A DNA stretch of 8,878 nt from an uncultured Rhodanobacteraceae bacterium. Lineage in GTDB: Bacteria > Pseudomonadota > Gammaproteobacteria > Xanthomonadales > Rhodanobacteraceae. Positions 1-6,707 of this stretch are shown here, piece by piece (position 1 is the stretch's first letter; each line of letters starts with the position of its first letter). The translations under genes were made by a program, and so were the position numbers. Location: positions 1 to 8,878 of the forward strand of contig CALFNI010000171.1 in the NCBI GenBank assembly GCA_937902695.1, read 5' to 3'. The notes under the pieces are model-generated. The model did not search any database, was not told where the DNA came from, and was given only the letters and a program-made list of their open reading frames with translations.

Positions 1-433
1 CGCGGCGGACGCGAAGCCCGAGCGCCGCAACTTTGGCATCGGCCACATAGACGCCCGGCGCACCGTCGCGGCGCACCGCGACGATGTTCCAGTGGCCGAG
101 CGTATCGATGATCGACTGCTCGATCCGGTGCACGAGTTCGCGCACGCCAATGCCGAGGCGGCGAAGGTCCAGCAGCGGATACGCGACGATCTGGCCGGGA
201 CCGTGATAGGTCACCTGCCCGCCCCGGTCGACCGGGACGACGGGAATCTCGCCGGGCATGAGCACGTGCTCCCAGCGGCCGGCCTGGCCGAGCGTGAAGA
301 CGGGGTCGTGCTCGACCATCCAGAGCTCGTCGGGCGTTTCGGGGCCGCGCGTGTCGGTGAAGGCCTGCATCGCGCGCCAGACGGGTTCGTACGGTTGGCG
401 CCCGAGCGCCCTGACCAGCAATGGCTTCGTCAT
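1..433 (-). CDS. lipB: lipB, lipoyl(octanoyl) transferase, 5' part only (144 codons; runs off the left edge)
   Basis: LipB moves octanoyl groups from octanoyl-ACP onto the lipoyl domains of 2-oxoacid dehydrogenases and GcvH in the cytoplasm, the first step of endogenous lipoate synthesis. The visible 144 residues align along their length with what I recall of E. coli Lip[18 protein letters not shown] at 6-22, [13 protein letters not shown] at 40-52, the signature [12 protein letters not shown] at 70-81, and [20 protein letters not shown] at 123-142. The HGPGQ motif and the conserved active-site lysine (K134) are present. The catalytic cysteine should lie about 25-30 residues past the edge and cannot be checked. 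The chosen ATG (433) gives the family's N-terminus; an in-frame ATG at 442 would add three residues. No clear Shine-Dalgarno precedes either start. The start lies only 31 nt after the RCC1 gene stop, so the two are probably cotranscribed. lipA would be expected further left. Confidence 0.95.
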   Translation of the reverse strand, partial: MTKPLLVRALGRQPYEPVWRAMQAFTDTRGPETPDELWMVEHDPVFTLGQAGRWEHVLMPGEIPVVPVDRGGQVTYHGPGQIVAYPLLDLRRLGIGVRELVHRIEQSIIDTLGHWNIVAVRRDGAPGVYVADAKVAALGLRVRR

Positions 434-464
434 GGAGCACATATAGGGCACGGCAGCCCCGCAC

Positions 465-2765
465 TCAATCGAAGCCGTTCGCAAAGATCGCGTCGGTGAA
501 CGGAGCGCCGATCACCGGCAGCGGCACCGGGGACCATGGCCCCTCGCCGTTGCCGACCTCGCCATACTCGTTGTCGCCCCAGCAACGCGCGCTGCCGCCA
601 GCGATAATTGCGCACGTGTGGCCGGCACCCGCGGAGATCGCGACCGCGCCGTCAAGATCGCTGACCGCGACCGGCACTACGCTATCACCGGTCTGGCCGT
701 CGCCGAGCTCGCCATACGGATTCCCGCCCCAACAGCGCGCAGTCCCGTCTTGAAGCAGCGCGCACGAATGCATGGCGCCGGCGACCACGCCGACGGCGCC
801 TGCCAGACCGACCACAGAAACCGGAACGCCGCTGGAGTCCCAGGTGCCGTCACCGAGCTGTCCGAGGCTGCCGAACCCCCAACATCGCACGCTGCCATCC
901 TGGAGCGCTGCGCACGTGTGATTCTCGCCCGCGGCGATTGCGACCGCGCCGGAAAGGCCGACGACATCGACGGGCACGTTGCTGTTCGTGTTGCCACCGT
1001 TGCCGAGCTGACCCCAGTTGTTTCTGCCCCAACAGCGCGCGCCGCCATTGGCGAGCACGACGCATGTGTGATCCGAGCCTGACGCAAGGGCCGTTGCTCC
1101 CTCCAACCCGACGACCGCGACGGGCTCGACGCTGTTGTCGTTGGTGCCGTCGCCGAGCTGGCCATGGTAGTTGCTGCCCCAGCAGCGCACTTCGCCGTCT
1201 GCGAGCAACGCGCACGTGTGGTAAGCGCCCCCCGCGACCGCGGAAACGCTGGCAATGCCCGGAACGTCGATCGGTACATCGCTGAACATTTCGGTGCCCG
1301 CGTCGCCGAGCTGGCCGCCGGTGTTGTCGCCCCAGCAACGCAGGGTGCCATCGCCCAGCACCGCGCAGCTGTGATACGAACCAGCGCCGACCGCCACGAC
1401 GTCGGCAAGACCTTCGGTGGCGACGGGCTCGTCGCTGACATTGCCGCTCATGCCGTTGCCCAGCGCTCCGTACGCGTTGTTCCCCCAGCAGCGCACACCG
1501 CCGCTTTGGAGGACGGCGCAGGCATGAGACGCGCCACCCGCAATCTGAGAGGCTCCTGCCAGGCCTGCCACCATTGCAGGCGCACGCACGGCCGAAGGCG
1601 GCGTATCGTCGTTGCCGAGCTGGCCCAAAGTGGCCTGGCCCCAGCAATCGACGTCGCCGTCCGACGTAACGGCGCACGTGTGGGAAGCGCCGCCGCTGAT
1701 CGCCACGACGGTGCCGATGCCGCCAACCGACACCGGCACGTTCGAATAGGCCGTGCTGCCGTCGCCGAGCTGGCCGTATGCGTTGCGTCCCCAGCAGTGC
1801 GCGCTGCCATCCTCGCCGATCGCGCACGTGTGGCCGATGCCACCCTCGATCGCGACGACACCCGAAAGCCCCGCGACGGCGACCGGCATGCCATGGTCGT
1901 CGTTCGTGCCGTCGCCGAGCTCGCCGTCGCCGTTGTAACCCCAGCAGCGCGCGCTGCCATCTGCAAGCACGGCGCAGGTATGACTGTCGCCTGCGTCGAT
2001 TGCGACCGCATTCGCAAGACCGGCGATGATGACCGGCGTGGTGGAAGGCATCGTGGTGCCGTCGCCAAGCTGGCCCGAATAATTGCCACCCCAGCATCGT
2101 CCCGTGCCATCGACGAGCAGCGCACACGTGTGGTGGCCGCCCGCCGCGACTGCCACGGCACCGGCGAGACCCTGGACGGGCATTGGCGTGCCGCGCGAAA
2201 CACTCGTGCCATCGCCGAGCTCGCCGTATTGGTTCATACCCCAGCAGCGAACGGTGCCGTCGCCAATCAATGCGCACGTGTGCTCGTAGCCGGCCGTGAT
2301 CGCGACGGCATTGGCGACGTCTTCGACGACGACCGGCTCGTACTCCCAGCCGTCGGTCGTGCCGATACCGAGCGCACCGAAGAAATTGAGGCCCCAGCAA
2401 CGCGCGCTGCCGTCGTCCAGCACGGCGCATGTGTGCATGAAGCCTGCTGCGACCGCGCGCACATGATCGAGCGGGCTCGGGCCTCGAACGTCGACAGGTA
2501 CGACGCTGCTGATGCCGGTACCGTTACCGAGCTGGCCGTTGCCGTTGTTGCCCCAGCACTTCGCGGTGCCCATAGCCGTCACGACGCAGCTGTGCCCGTC
2601 CCCGGCCGCGATGACGCCGTTGCTCGTCGATGAGCGGGCGCCCAACGCCATCGGCTCGCTTGATGCGCGCGCGAATGCCTGGCTTCCGCCCGGCGTCGCA
2701 CAAGCCAGAAAGAGGCACGCGGCAACCACGCCAGGCAGTAACCCCCGAGCGAGAAACAGCGCCAT
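465..2765 (-). CDS. Secreted RCC1-repeat (double beta-propeller) protein, 766 aa
   Basis: An N-terminal export signal is followed by fourteen RCC1-like repeats of 50-53 residues spanning about residues 50-745. Each reads roughly AGxxHTCAxxxDGxxRCWGxNxxGQLGDG. RCC1 repeats form seven-bladed propellers, so fourteen suggest two propellers in tandem (inference). Every repeat carries two cysteines spaced C-X9-C, 28 in all, and the mature chain has no others. This suggests one disulfide per blade outside the cytoplasm. The start at 2765 is preferred because AGGGGA lies just upstream and gives a clean signal peptide (residues 1-32, cut after AFA). An in-frame ATG at 2813 would add 16 residues (with an Arg-Arg pair) but has no ribosome site. 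The protein ends [11 protein letters not shown]. Ligand and role are unknown; binding or adhesion at the cell surface is a guess. It sits between ybeD and lipB, normally neighbours. GC content resembles the flanking genes, so recent transfer is not evident. Confidence 0.9.
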   Translation of the reverse strand: MALFLARGLLPGVVAACLFLACATPGGSQAFARASSEPMALGARSSTSNGVIAAGDGHSCVVTAMGTAKCWGNNGNGQLGNGTGISSVVPVDVRGPSPLDHVRAVAAGFMHTCAVLDDGSARCWGLNFFGALGIGTTDGWEYEPVVVEDVANAVAITAGYEHTCALIGDGTVRCWGMNQYGELGDGTSVSRGTPMPVQGLAGAVAVAAGGHHTCALLVDGTGRCWGGNYSGQLGDGTTMPSTTPVIIAGLANAVAIDAGDSHTCAVLADGSARCWGYNGDGELGDGTNDDHGMPVAVAGLSGVVAIEGGIGHTCAIGEDGSAHCWGRNAYGQLGDGSTAYSNVPVSVGGIGTVVAISGGASHTCAVTSDGDVDCWGQATLGQLGNDDTPPSAVRAPAMVAGLAGASQIAGGASHACAVLQSGGVRCWGNNAYGALGNGMSGNVSDEPVATEGLADVVAVGAGSYHSCAVLGDGTLRCWGDNTGGQLGDAGTEMFSDVPIDVPGIASVSAVAGGAYHTCALLADGEVRCWGSNYHGQLGDGTNDNSVEPVAVVGLEGATALASGSDHTCVVLANGGARCWGRNNWGQLGNGGNTNSNVPVDVVGLSGAVAIAAGENHTCAALQDGSVRCWGFGSLGQLGDGTWDSSGVPVSVVGLAGAVGVVAGAMHSCALLQDGTARCWGGNPYGELGDGQTGDSVVPVAVSDLDGAVAISAGAGHTCAIIAGGSARCWGDNEYGEVGNGEGPWSPVPLPVIGAPFTDAIFANGFD
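533..2618 (-). repeat. Tandem array of fourteen ~150-bp RCC1-coding units
   Basis: The units encode the fourteen RCC1 blades. At DNA level they are diverged but keep shared blocks, such as GCGCACGTGTG on the plus strand (the His-Thr-Cys-Ala codons) near 611, 909, 1210, 1670, 1822 and 2271, and CCCCAGCA (the Cys-Trp-Gly region) before each. Unit length is 50-53 codons. No two neighbouring units look nearly identical, which points to old rather than recent expansion. By eye, unit n is not clearly closer to unit n+7 than to others, so a simple doubling of one seven-blade block is not obvious. Confidence 0.88.
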
Positions 2766-2880
2766 GAATCCCCTGAAATGTCGCCGATCGAGCCGCAAGG
2801 ATAGCGAAACCATCGATTTGCGTCGTTACGCATTTTCTATTTTTGACTTTCGCACAACCGGGCGGCCGGGGCGTCCCGTG
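2766..2880 (-). promoter_or_regulatory. 115-nt leader of the RCC1 gene with an AT-rich patch (possible promoter)
   Basis: This is the largest gap within the leftward gene series. Read on the minus strand it holds a GC-rich start, then an A-rich stretch (about 2831-2857) with TAGAAA, a 4/6 match to a -10 box, but no convincing -35 at the right distance. A small inverted repeat TGCGT-AACG-ACGCA follows; it has no T-tract in the reading direction, so it is not a terminator for ybeD. The gap ends with AGGGGA four to five bases before the ATG at 2765. A separate promoter for the RCC1 gene is plausible because the spacing breaks the otherwise tight operon, but this is inference. Confidence 0.3.
2769..2774 (-). 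promoter_or_regulatory. Ribosome binding site deciding the RCC1 gene start
   Basis: AGGGGA on the minus strand ends three bases before the ATG at 2765. The alternative in-frame ATG at 2813 is preceded by AACGACGCAAATCG, with no purine-rich site. The shorter start also leaves an ordinary signal peptide, so both lines of evidence agree. Confidence 0.6.
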
Positions 2881-3171
2881 TCAAAGCGTCCAGCGAATCC
2901 CGTCGCTCGCGCGAAGCGCCACGTGCGCCGCGTCGTAATGCTCGCGATCGGGACACGTGAAGCTCACCGACACCGCAAGATAATTGCCTTCGCGCGAAGG
3001 CCGCACGCGCTGGCTGCCCGCGAGCACGCTGACGCCGACGCTTTCGACGATCTCGGGCACGCGGCGCTCGAGATCGGCATCGGCGCGGCCCATCGCGGTG
3101 ATTTCGAAAACGCCCGGAAACTGGAAGCCCTGTCCCGGCTGTTCGGCCTTGAGTTCGTCGAGATCCTTCAC
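2881..3171 (-). CDS. ybeD: YbeD / DUF493 (UPF0250) family protein, 96 aa
   Basis: A small cytoplasmic protein of the DUF493 family, whose E. coli member has a ferredoxin-like (ACT-like) alpha/beta fold. Its biochemical role is not settled, and its constant place before lipB suggests a link to lipoate metabolism. The 96 residues match the family's length (about 87-95). The core GFQFPGVFEITAMG lies near residues 14-27, with REGNYLAVSVSFTC and REHYDAAHVAL following and a terminal IRWTL close to the family's usual end. The start is a GTG at 3171 that overlaps the dacC stop as GTGA; no nearby ATG gives a full-length product. Translational coupling to dacC is therefore likely. In most relatives lipB follows directly, but here the RCC1 gene lies between. 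Confidence 0.92.
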   Translation of the reverse strand: MKDLDELKAEQPGQGFQFPGVFEITAMGRADADLERRVPEIVESVGVSVLAGSQRVRPSREGNYLAVSVSFTCPDREHYDAAHVALRASDGIRWTL

Positions 3172-4568
3172 GGTGTACCTTGCTTGGGCTCCCCCGGCTT
3201 CTGGTCGGCACTCTCGATCGCGGTCGACGTGGCCGGGCCGGCATCGCCCTTGAACCACATCCAGGCGCCATCGGAAAGCCGCTTGAAGAAACCGCCCTCG
3301 GGCCCGTCGGCGAGCGCGACCAGCGGTTCCTCGACCAATGTCTTGCCGTCGAGCGCGACTTTCAAGCTGCCGACCTTCTGGCCCTTCTGGAACGGCGCGA
3401 CGAGCCGCGCTGGGATGTCGAGCGTGGCCTTGAGATCGCCGTAGCGTCCGCGCGGCATGGTGACGACGACGTCGTTGGCGACGCCGAGCGGCAGCGTCGG
3501 CGTCGCGCCCTTCCAGAGCTCGGGGTTCGCAAGCGCCTTGCCCGCGGCGTAGAGCCGGTGCGACTCGAAGAAGCGGAAGCCGTAGTTCAGGAGCTCCTGG
3601 TTGTCGTCGGCACGCTGCTTCTCGCTCGGCGCGCCCATGACGACGGCGATCAGGCGCTGATCGCCGCGGAGCGCCGAGGTCGCAAGGCAGTAACCCGCCT
3701 CGCTGGTGTGGCCGGTCTTGATGCCGTCGACGGTGGAATCGCGCCACAGCAGCGTGTTGCGGTTGTGCTGCATGATGCCGTTCCACTCGAAATCCTTGAT
3801 CGCGTAGATCTTGTATTCCTCTGGATAGTCGCGGATCAGCGCGCGCGACATCAGCGCTACGTCGCGCGCGGTCGTGTAGTGTTCGGGATTGGGCAGGCCG
3901 CTCGCATCCATGTAGTGCGTGCCGGTCATGCCGAGCTGCTTGGCGTACTCGTTCATGAGCTGCGCGAACGTCTCCTCGGAGCCCGCCGTGTGCTCGGCGA
4001 GCGCGATCGCGGCATCGTTGCCGGACTGGATGATCATTCCGTAGAGGAGATCCTTCAGCGACACCTCGCTGTTGAGCTGCAGGAAGCTCGTCGAGCCGTC
4101 GGTGCCGGCGCCGCCGGAGCGCCACGCCTTCTCGCTGATTAGCACCTTGTCGTCGAGATGGATCTTGCCGTGCGCGAGCTCGGCCGAAACCACGTACGAG
4201 GTCATGACCTTCGTGATCGACGCGGGCGCGACGCGCGCATCCTCGTTGCCGCCGAGCAGGATCTGGCCGCTCGCGTAATCCATCAGCACCCAGCTCTTGG
4301 CATCGATCTGCGGCGGCGGCGGCGTCGGGCCGGGACCGGTCGGCGTCGCATTCGGCCTCGGCACGGCCTGCGGCGTCGGCAGGTTCGGGTTCGACGCGGC
4401 CGGCGCCGGCGCGTCCTGCGCGGCTGCCGCATGCGCCGCCTGCTGCTGCGCGGGCTGCGTCTGCGCCTGAGGCTGCTGCGCGGCGTGGTGTTTCTTGGCG
4501 TGGGCCGCGTCGGCCGGCGAGGCGGCGAGCGCGATGGCAAGGGCGAGCACTAAATACGGCAGCTTCAT
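3168..4568 (-). CDS. dacC: D-alanyl-D-alanine carboxypeptidase, PBP5/6 type (dacA/dacC), 466 aa
   Basis: A periplasmic, inner-membrane-associated peptidase (S11 family) that removes the terminal D-Ala from peptidoglycan pentapeptides and so limits 4-3 cross-linking. All three penicillin-binding motifs are visible: SITK at 117-120 with the acylated serine, SGN at 182-184, and KTG at 284-286. A signal peptide (1-21, ending SPADA) comes first. Residues about 22-87 form a His/Ala/Gln then Pro-rich linker that most family members lack, making the protein longer than the usual ~390-400. After the catalytic domain comes a PBP5-type C-terminal beta domain, then an amphipathic anchor-like segment GGFFKRLSDGAWMWFKG and an extra ~25-residue polar tail. 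The start at 4568 was chosen for the signal peptide; an earlier in-frame ATG lies inside rlpA. The stop overlaps ybeD's GTG. The dacA versus dacC name is arbitrary here. Confidence 0.95.
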   Translation of the reverse strand: MKLPYLVLALAIALAASPADAAHAKKHHAAQQPQAQTQPAQQQAAHAAAAQDAPAPAASNPNLPTPQAVPRPNATPTGPGPTPPPPQIDAKSWVLMDYASGQILLGGNEDARVAPASITKVMTSYVVSAELAHGKIHLDDKVLISEKAWRSGGAGTDGSTSFLQLNSEVSLKDLLYGMIIQSGNDAAIALAEHTAGSEETFAQLMNEYAKQLGMTGTHYMDASGLPNPEHYTTARDVALMSRALIRDYPEEYKIYAIKDFEWNGIMQHNRNTLLWRDSTVDGIKTGHTSEAGYCLATSALRGDQRLIAVVMGAPSEKQRADDNQELLNYGFRFFESHRLYAAGKALANPELWKGATPTLPLGVANDVVVTMPRGRYGDLKATLDIPARLVAPFQKGQKVGSLKVALDGKTLVEEPLVALADGPEGGFFKRLSDGAWMWFKGDAGPATSTAIESADQKPGEPKQGTP

Positions 4569-4614
4569 CTCGAAATATCGGTCCTGCGAAGTCAAAGGAT
4601 GGATTGTCGCCGCT
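4569..4614 (-). other. 46-nt gap between rlpA and dacC
   Basis: The gap holds no terminator hairpin. On the minus strand it contains TTGACT (5/6 match to a -35) and TATTTC, but these are only about 12 bases apart, too close for a sigma-70 promoter. AGGA lies about 13 bases before the dacC ATG, a poor ribosome-site spacing. dacC is most simply read as continuing the mltB-rlpA transcript. Confidence 0.4.
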
Positions 4615-5505
4615 TCAGCGCTCGATCGCCACGCGCGGCACGCCGAGGCCCAGCCTCTGGATGCGCGGCGCCAGCGCATCGGCGGCCGCGACGTCGGCGA
4701 GCGGCCCGACGCGCACGCGGTGCACGGTGTGTCCGTTCACGTCGGCGGCCTCGACGTCGACCTTGTCGATGCCGTCCTTGCGCGCCGAGCTCGCCACGCG
4801 ATCGGCGTTGGCGCGATCGCCGAACGCGCCCAGCTGGAGATAGATACGCGCCGATGCGGCCTCGGCCGTGACCGTTTTGGGCAGCGGCGCGGGCGTCGCG
4901 TCGGGATGCGCGGGATCGATCGAGCGCACCTCGACGAGCCCGGTGCCCTTCGGCCAGATGCCGATGCGCACCGCGGCCGCGTACGAGAGATCGATCAGCC
5001 GGTTCTCGTGGAACGGCCCGCGATCGTTGATGCGGACGACCACGCTCTTGCCGTTCTCGAGATTCGTCACGCGCGCGTAGGTCGGCAGCGGCAACGTCTT
5101 GTGCGCGGCGGAGAACCGGTACATGTCGTACGGCTCGAGCGAGGACGTCATGTAGCCGTGGAACTTGTTGCCGTACCACGACGCGATGCCGCGCTCGACG
5201 TAGCCGCGCGAATCGCTCAGCACGCGATAATCCTTGCCGAGCACGCTGTAGCTCGGATTGTTGCCGTAGCGCGCGCGCGGCTCGGCCTTCGGCGTCGGCT
5301 CGACGAGCGTCGAGACGTCGATCGCCGGCCGCGCGGGACCGCCATCGTGCTCGTCGCGATAGCGCTCGGCCTGCGGGCGCGACGTTTCCGGCGCGCCGCT
5401 GCTGCGCGCGCCCTCGCGTGGCGGCGTCGCCGCGCCCGGACGCGGCTTGTGGCTCGCGCACGCGGCGAGGAGCGCAAGCGCGCACGCGACGGCAATCCGC
5501 CTCAT
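4615..5505 (-). CDS. rlpA: RlpA, septal lytic transglycosylase-like lipoprotein with SPOR domain, 296 aa
   Basis: An outer-membrane lipoprotein; in Pseudomonas aeruginosa the homologue cleaves denuded glycan strands at the septum. The N-terminus MRRIAVACALALLAAC has a lipobox LAAC with Cys16 as the lipidated residue; the next residue is Ala, compatible with outer-membrane sorting. Residues about 17-95 are a Pro/Arg-rich linker. The double-psi beta-barrel domain spans about 101-195, with GIASWYGNKFHG (106-117), AAHKTLPLPTYARVTNL (133-149) and RINDRGPF (158-165). The likely catalytic residues Glu124 and Asp161, and His135, are present. The residue before Glu124 is Leu where Gly is usual. Residues about 220-294 are a SPOR domain (YLQLGAF, HRVRVGPL), which binds denuded glycan. 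The ATG overlaps the mltB stop (ATGA), and dacC follows after 46 nt. Confidence 0.95.
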   Translation of the reverse strand: MRRIAVACALALLAACASHKPRPGAATPPREGARSSGAPETSRPQAERYRDEHDGGPARPAIDVSTLVEPTPKAEPRARYGNNPSYSVLGKDYRVLSDSRGYVERGIASWYGNKFHGYMTSSLEPYDMYRFSAAHKTLPLPTYARVTNLENGKSVVVRINDRGPFHENRLIDLSYAAAVRIGIWPKGTGLVEVRSIDPAHPDATPAPLPKTVTAEAASARIYLQLGAFGDRANADRVASSARKDGIDKVDVEAADVNGHTVHRVRVGPLADVAAADALAPRIQRLGLGVPRVAIER

Positions 5506-6548
5506 GGCGCAGGTTCCACGGCGGCGGCCTGCGGCGGCTCGACGACGCCGCCGGCGATCTGCTGCGAGAGCTGCCAGACCGCCATCGAATAGAGCGGACT
5601 CTTGTTGTAGCGCGTGATCACGTAGAAGTTCTTGAACGTGAGCCAGTACTCCGGACCCCGGTCGCCGACGAGGGTCAGGAGCGCCGACACGAGCTCCGCG
5701 TCGACATGCGAGAGCGGCGCGTAGCCCCATGCCTCCATCTGCTGCACCGGATAAACGGGCTCGATGCCGTCGGGCTTCAGCGCGCGCGCGTCGCCGGCCG
5801 GCTGCGCGCGCACGGTGACCGGCTCGCCCGTCTGCCAGCCGTGCGCCGCGAAATAGTTCGCGACGCTCGCGGTGATGTCCGGCAGCGAGTTCCACAGATC
5901 GATGCGGCCGTCGCCGTCCTCGTCCTTCGCCCACTGCGCGATGCTGGTCGGCATGAACTGGCCCCAGCCCATCGCGCCCGCGTACGAGCCCTTGAGCTCG
6001 TCGATGGGATAGGCGAGGTGCTTGTCGCCGAGCAGGAACAGCTGCTTCAGCTCGCCGCGGAAAAACGGCGCGCGCGGCGGGTAGTGGAACGCGAGCGTCG
6101 AGAGCGCATCGATGACGCGGTACTTCCCCGTCGTGCGCCCGTAGTTCGTCTCGATGCCGATGATCGCGACGATGACCTCGGGCGGCACGCCGTACTCCTT
6201 GCCGACGCGATCGAGCAGCTCGCGGTTCGCGAGATAGAACGCGACGCCGTCGTCGACGCGCCTGTCGGTCAGGAACAGCGGGTGATAGTCCTTCCAGGGC
6301 TTGGACTCCGCCGGTCTCGCCATCGCATCGAGGATGCTCTGCTGCACCTTCGCGCCGGCGAGCGTCGCGAGCACGGTCTTCTCCGGAGGGCCGCCCTCTT
6401 TGGCGACCTCGGCCGCGAACGCGCGCTCGTCGGGACCGACCGCGAGCGTCGCTGCGCCTTTCGCGAAAGTGAAACCGGGGATGCAGCCGAGAAGGCCGAC
6501 GAGGAGCAGTGCTGACTGAACGCGCGATGCGCGGGGCCCTTCGAGCAT
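5502..6548 (-). CDS. mltB: MltB/Slt35-family lytic murein transglycosylase, 348 aa
   Basis: Cleaves the MurNAc-GlcNAc bond of peptidoglycan in the periplasm, forming 1,6-anhydro ends. The catalytic glutamate is Glu133 in IIGIETNYGR (129-138). Other family hallmarks are DALSTLAFHYPPRAPFF (147-163), LKGSYAGAMGWGQFMPTS (185-202) and an EF-hand-like calcium loop DEDGDGRIDLW (209-219), followed by SVANYFAAHGW. Length fits the family. The start at 6548 leaves a short basic n-region and a hydrophobic core (12-21); Cys22 in LLGC could be lipidated as in E. coli MltB, although Leu at -2 is not typical. Cleavage after FTFA (26-29) is the alternative. An in-frame ATG at 6605 would add 19 residues and spoil the signal. 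The stop overlaps the rlpA start. It is the first gene of the leftward series, next to a divergent gene. Confidence 0.95.
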   Translation of the reverse strand: MLEGPRASRVQSALLLVGLLGCIPGFTFAKGAATLAVGPDERAFAAEVAKEGGPPEKTVLATLAGAKVQQSILDAMARPAESKPWKDYHPLFLTDRRVDDGVAFYLANRELLDRVGKEYGVPPEVIVAIIGIETNYGRTTGKYRVIDALSTLAFHYPPRAPFFRGELKQLFLLGDKHLAYPIDELKGSYAGAMGWGQFMPTSIAQWAKDEDGDGRIDLWNSLPDITASVANYFAAHGWQTGEPVTVRAQPAGDARALKPDGIEPVYPVQQMEAWGYAPLSHVDAELVSALLTLVGDRGPEYWLTFKNFYVITRYNKSPLYSMAVWQLSQQIAGGVVEPPQAAAVEPAP

Positions 6549-6707
6549 GGCGCGTAATGTAGCACCGCGCGCCGAATGCGTCGCCCACGGGAACTCCGAT
6601 GCCACAAAATCGCAATTGCATCGGCGCGAGCGATGCCGCCATCATAGGCACGCACGCGCGATGCGGCGCACTACGCGGCGGCAGCGCGGCGATCAGGGGA
6701 GTATGTC
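6549..6707. promoter_or_regulatory. Divergent intergenic region between mltB and the FG-GAP/PKD gene
   Basis: This 159-bp region must hold promoters for both directions unless one is supplied elsewhere. It is GC-rich except for an AT-richer patch at 6601-6620. For the rightward gene, TTGCAT (6616-6621) and CATCAT (6640-6645) are 18 bp apart, but match consensus only 3/6 and 4/6. For mltB, TACATT on the minus strand (4/6 for a -10) lies a few bases before the ATG, too close for an ordinary leader. The palindrome GCAATTGC lies at 6612-6619. No convincing promoter, operator or terminator can be assigned. Confidence 0.35.
6695..6701 (+). promoter_or_regulatory. Ribosome binding site of the FG-GAP/PKD gene
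   Basis: AGGGGAG lies six bases before the ATG at 6708. It decides between this start and the out-of-frame ATG at 6703; only 6708 opens the long frame and a signal peptide. Confidence 0.7.

Noticed and set aside
611..2283. Repeated CACGTG-containing words as possible binding sites
   Set aside because: They fall at the same codon position (His-Thr-Cys-Ala) of each RCC1 unit and are explained by the protein repeat.
850..2430. 526-codon minus-strand frame inside the RCC1 gene
   Set aside because: It is an Arg-rich out-of-frame reading of the same repeats with no start signal.
1164..2633. 489-codon plus-strand open frame opposite the RCC1 gene
   Set aside because: Its translation is a periodic Ala/Arg-rich mirror of the RCC1 repeats with no recognisable domain. 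High GC keeps the antisense frames open, and the minus-strand frame has a signal peptide, repeats and a ribosome site.
465..2765. Recent horizontal acquisition of the RCC1 gene
   Set aside because: Sampled GC (about 68-70 %) is close to the flanking genes, and no insertion sequence, tRNA or direct repeat is seen at its borders.
2820..2860. Possible terminator: small inverted repeat followed by T-rich sequence
   Set aside because: The T-rich side faces the plus strand, where no gene ends. The stem is only five base pairs, and it does not work for the leftward genes.
2512..4142. Plus-strand frames 2512-3444 and 3180-4142
   Set aside because: They run antisense to the RCC1 gene, ybeD and dacC, cross gene borders, and show no domain.
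4569..4614. Possible sigma-70 promoter before dacC (TTGACT and TATTTC)
   Set aside because: The boxes are about 12 bp apart instead of 16-18.
4495..6515. Two 365-codon plus-strand frames (4495-5592 and 5418-6515) opposite dacC, rlpA and mltB
   Set aside because: Both are antisense shadows of well-recognised genes and have Arg-rich, low-information translations.
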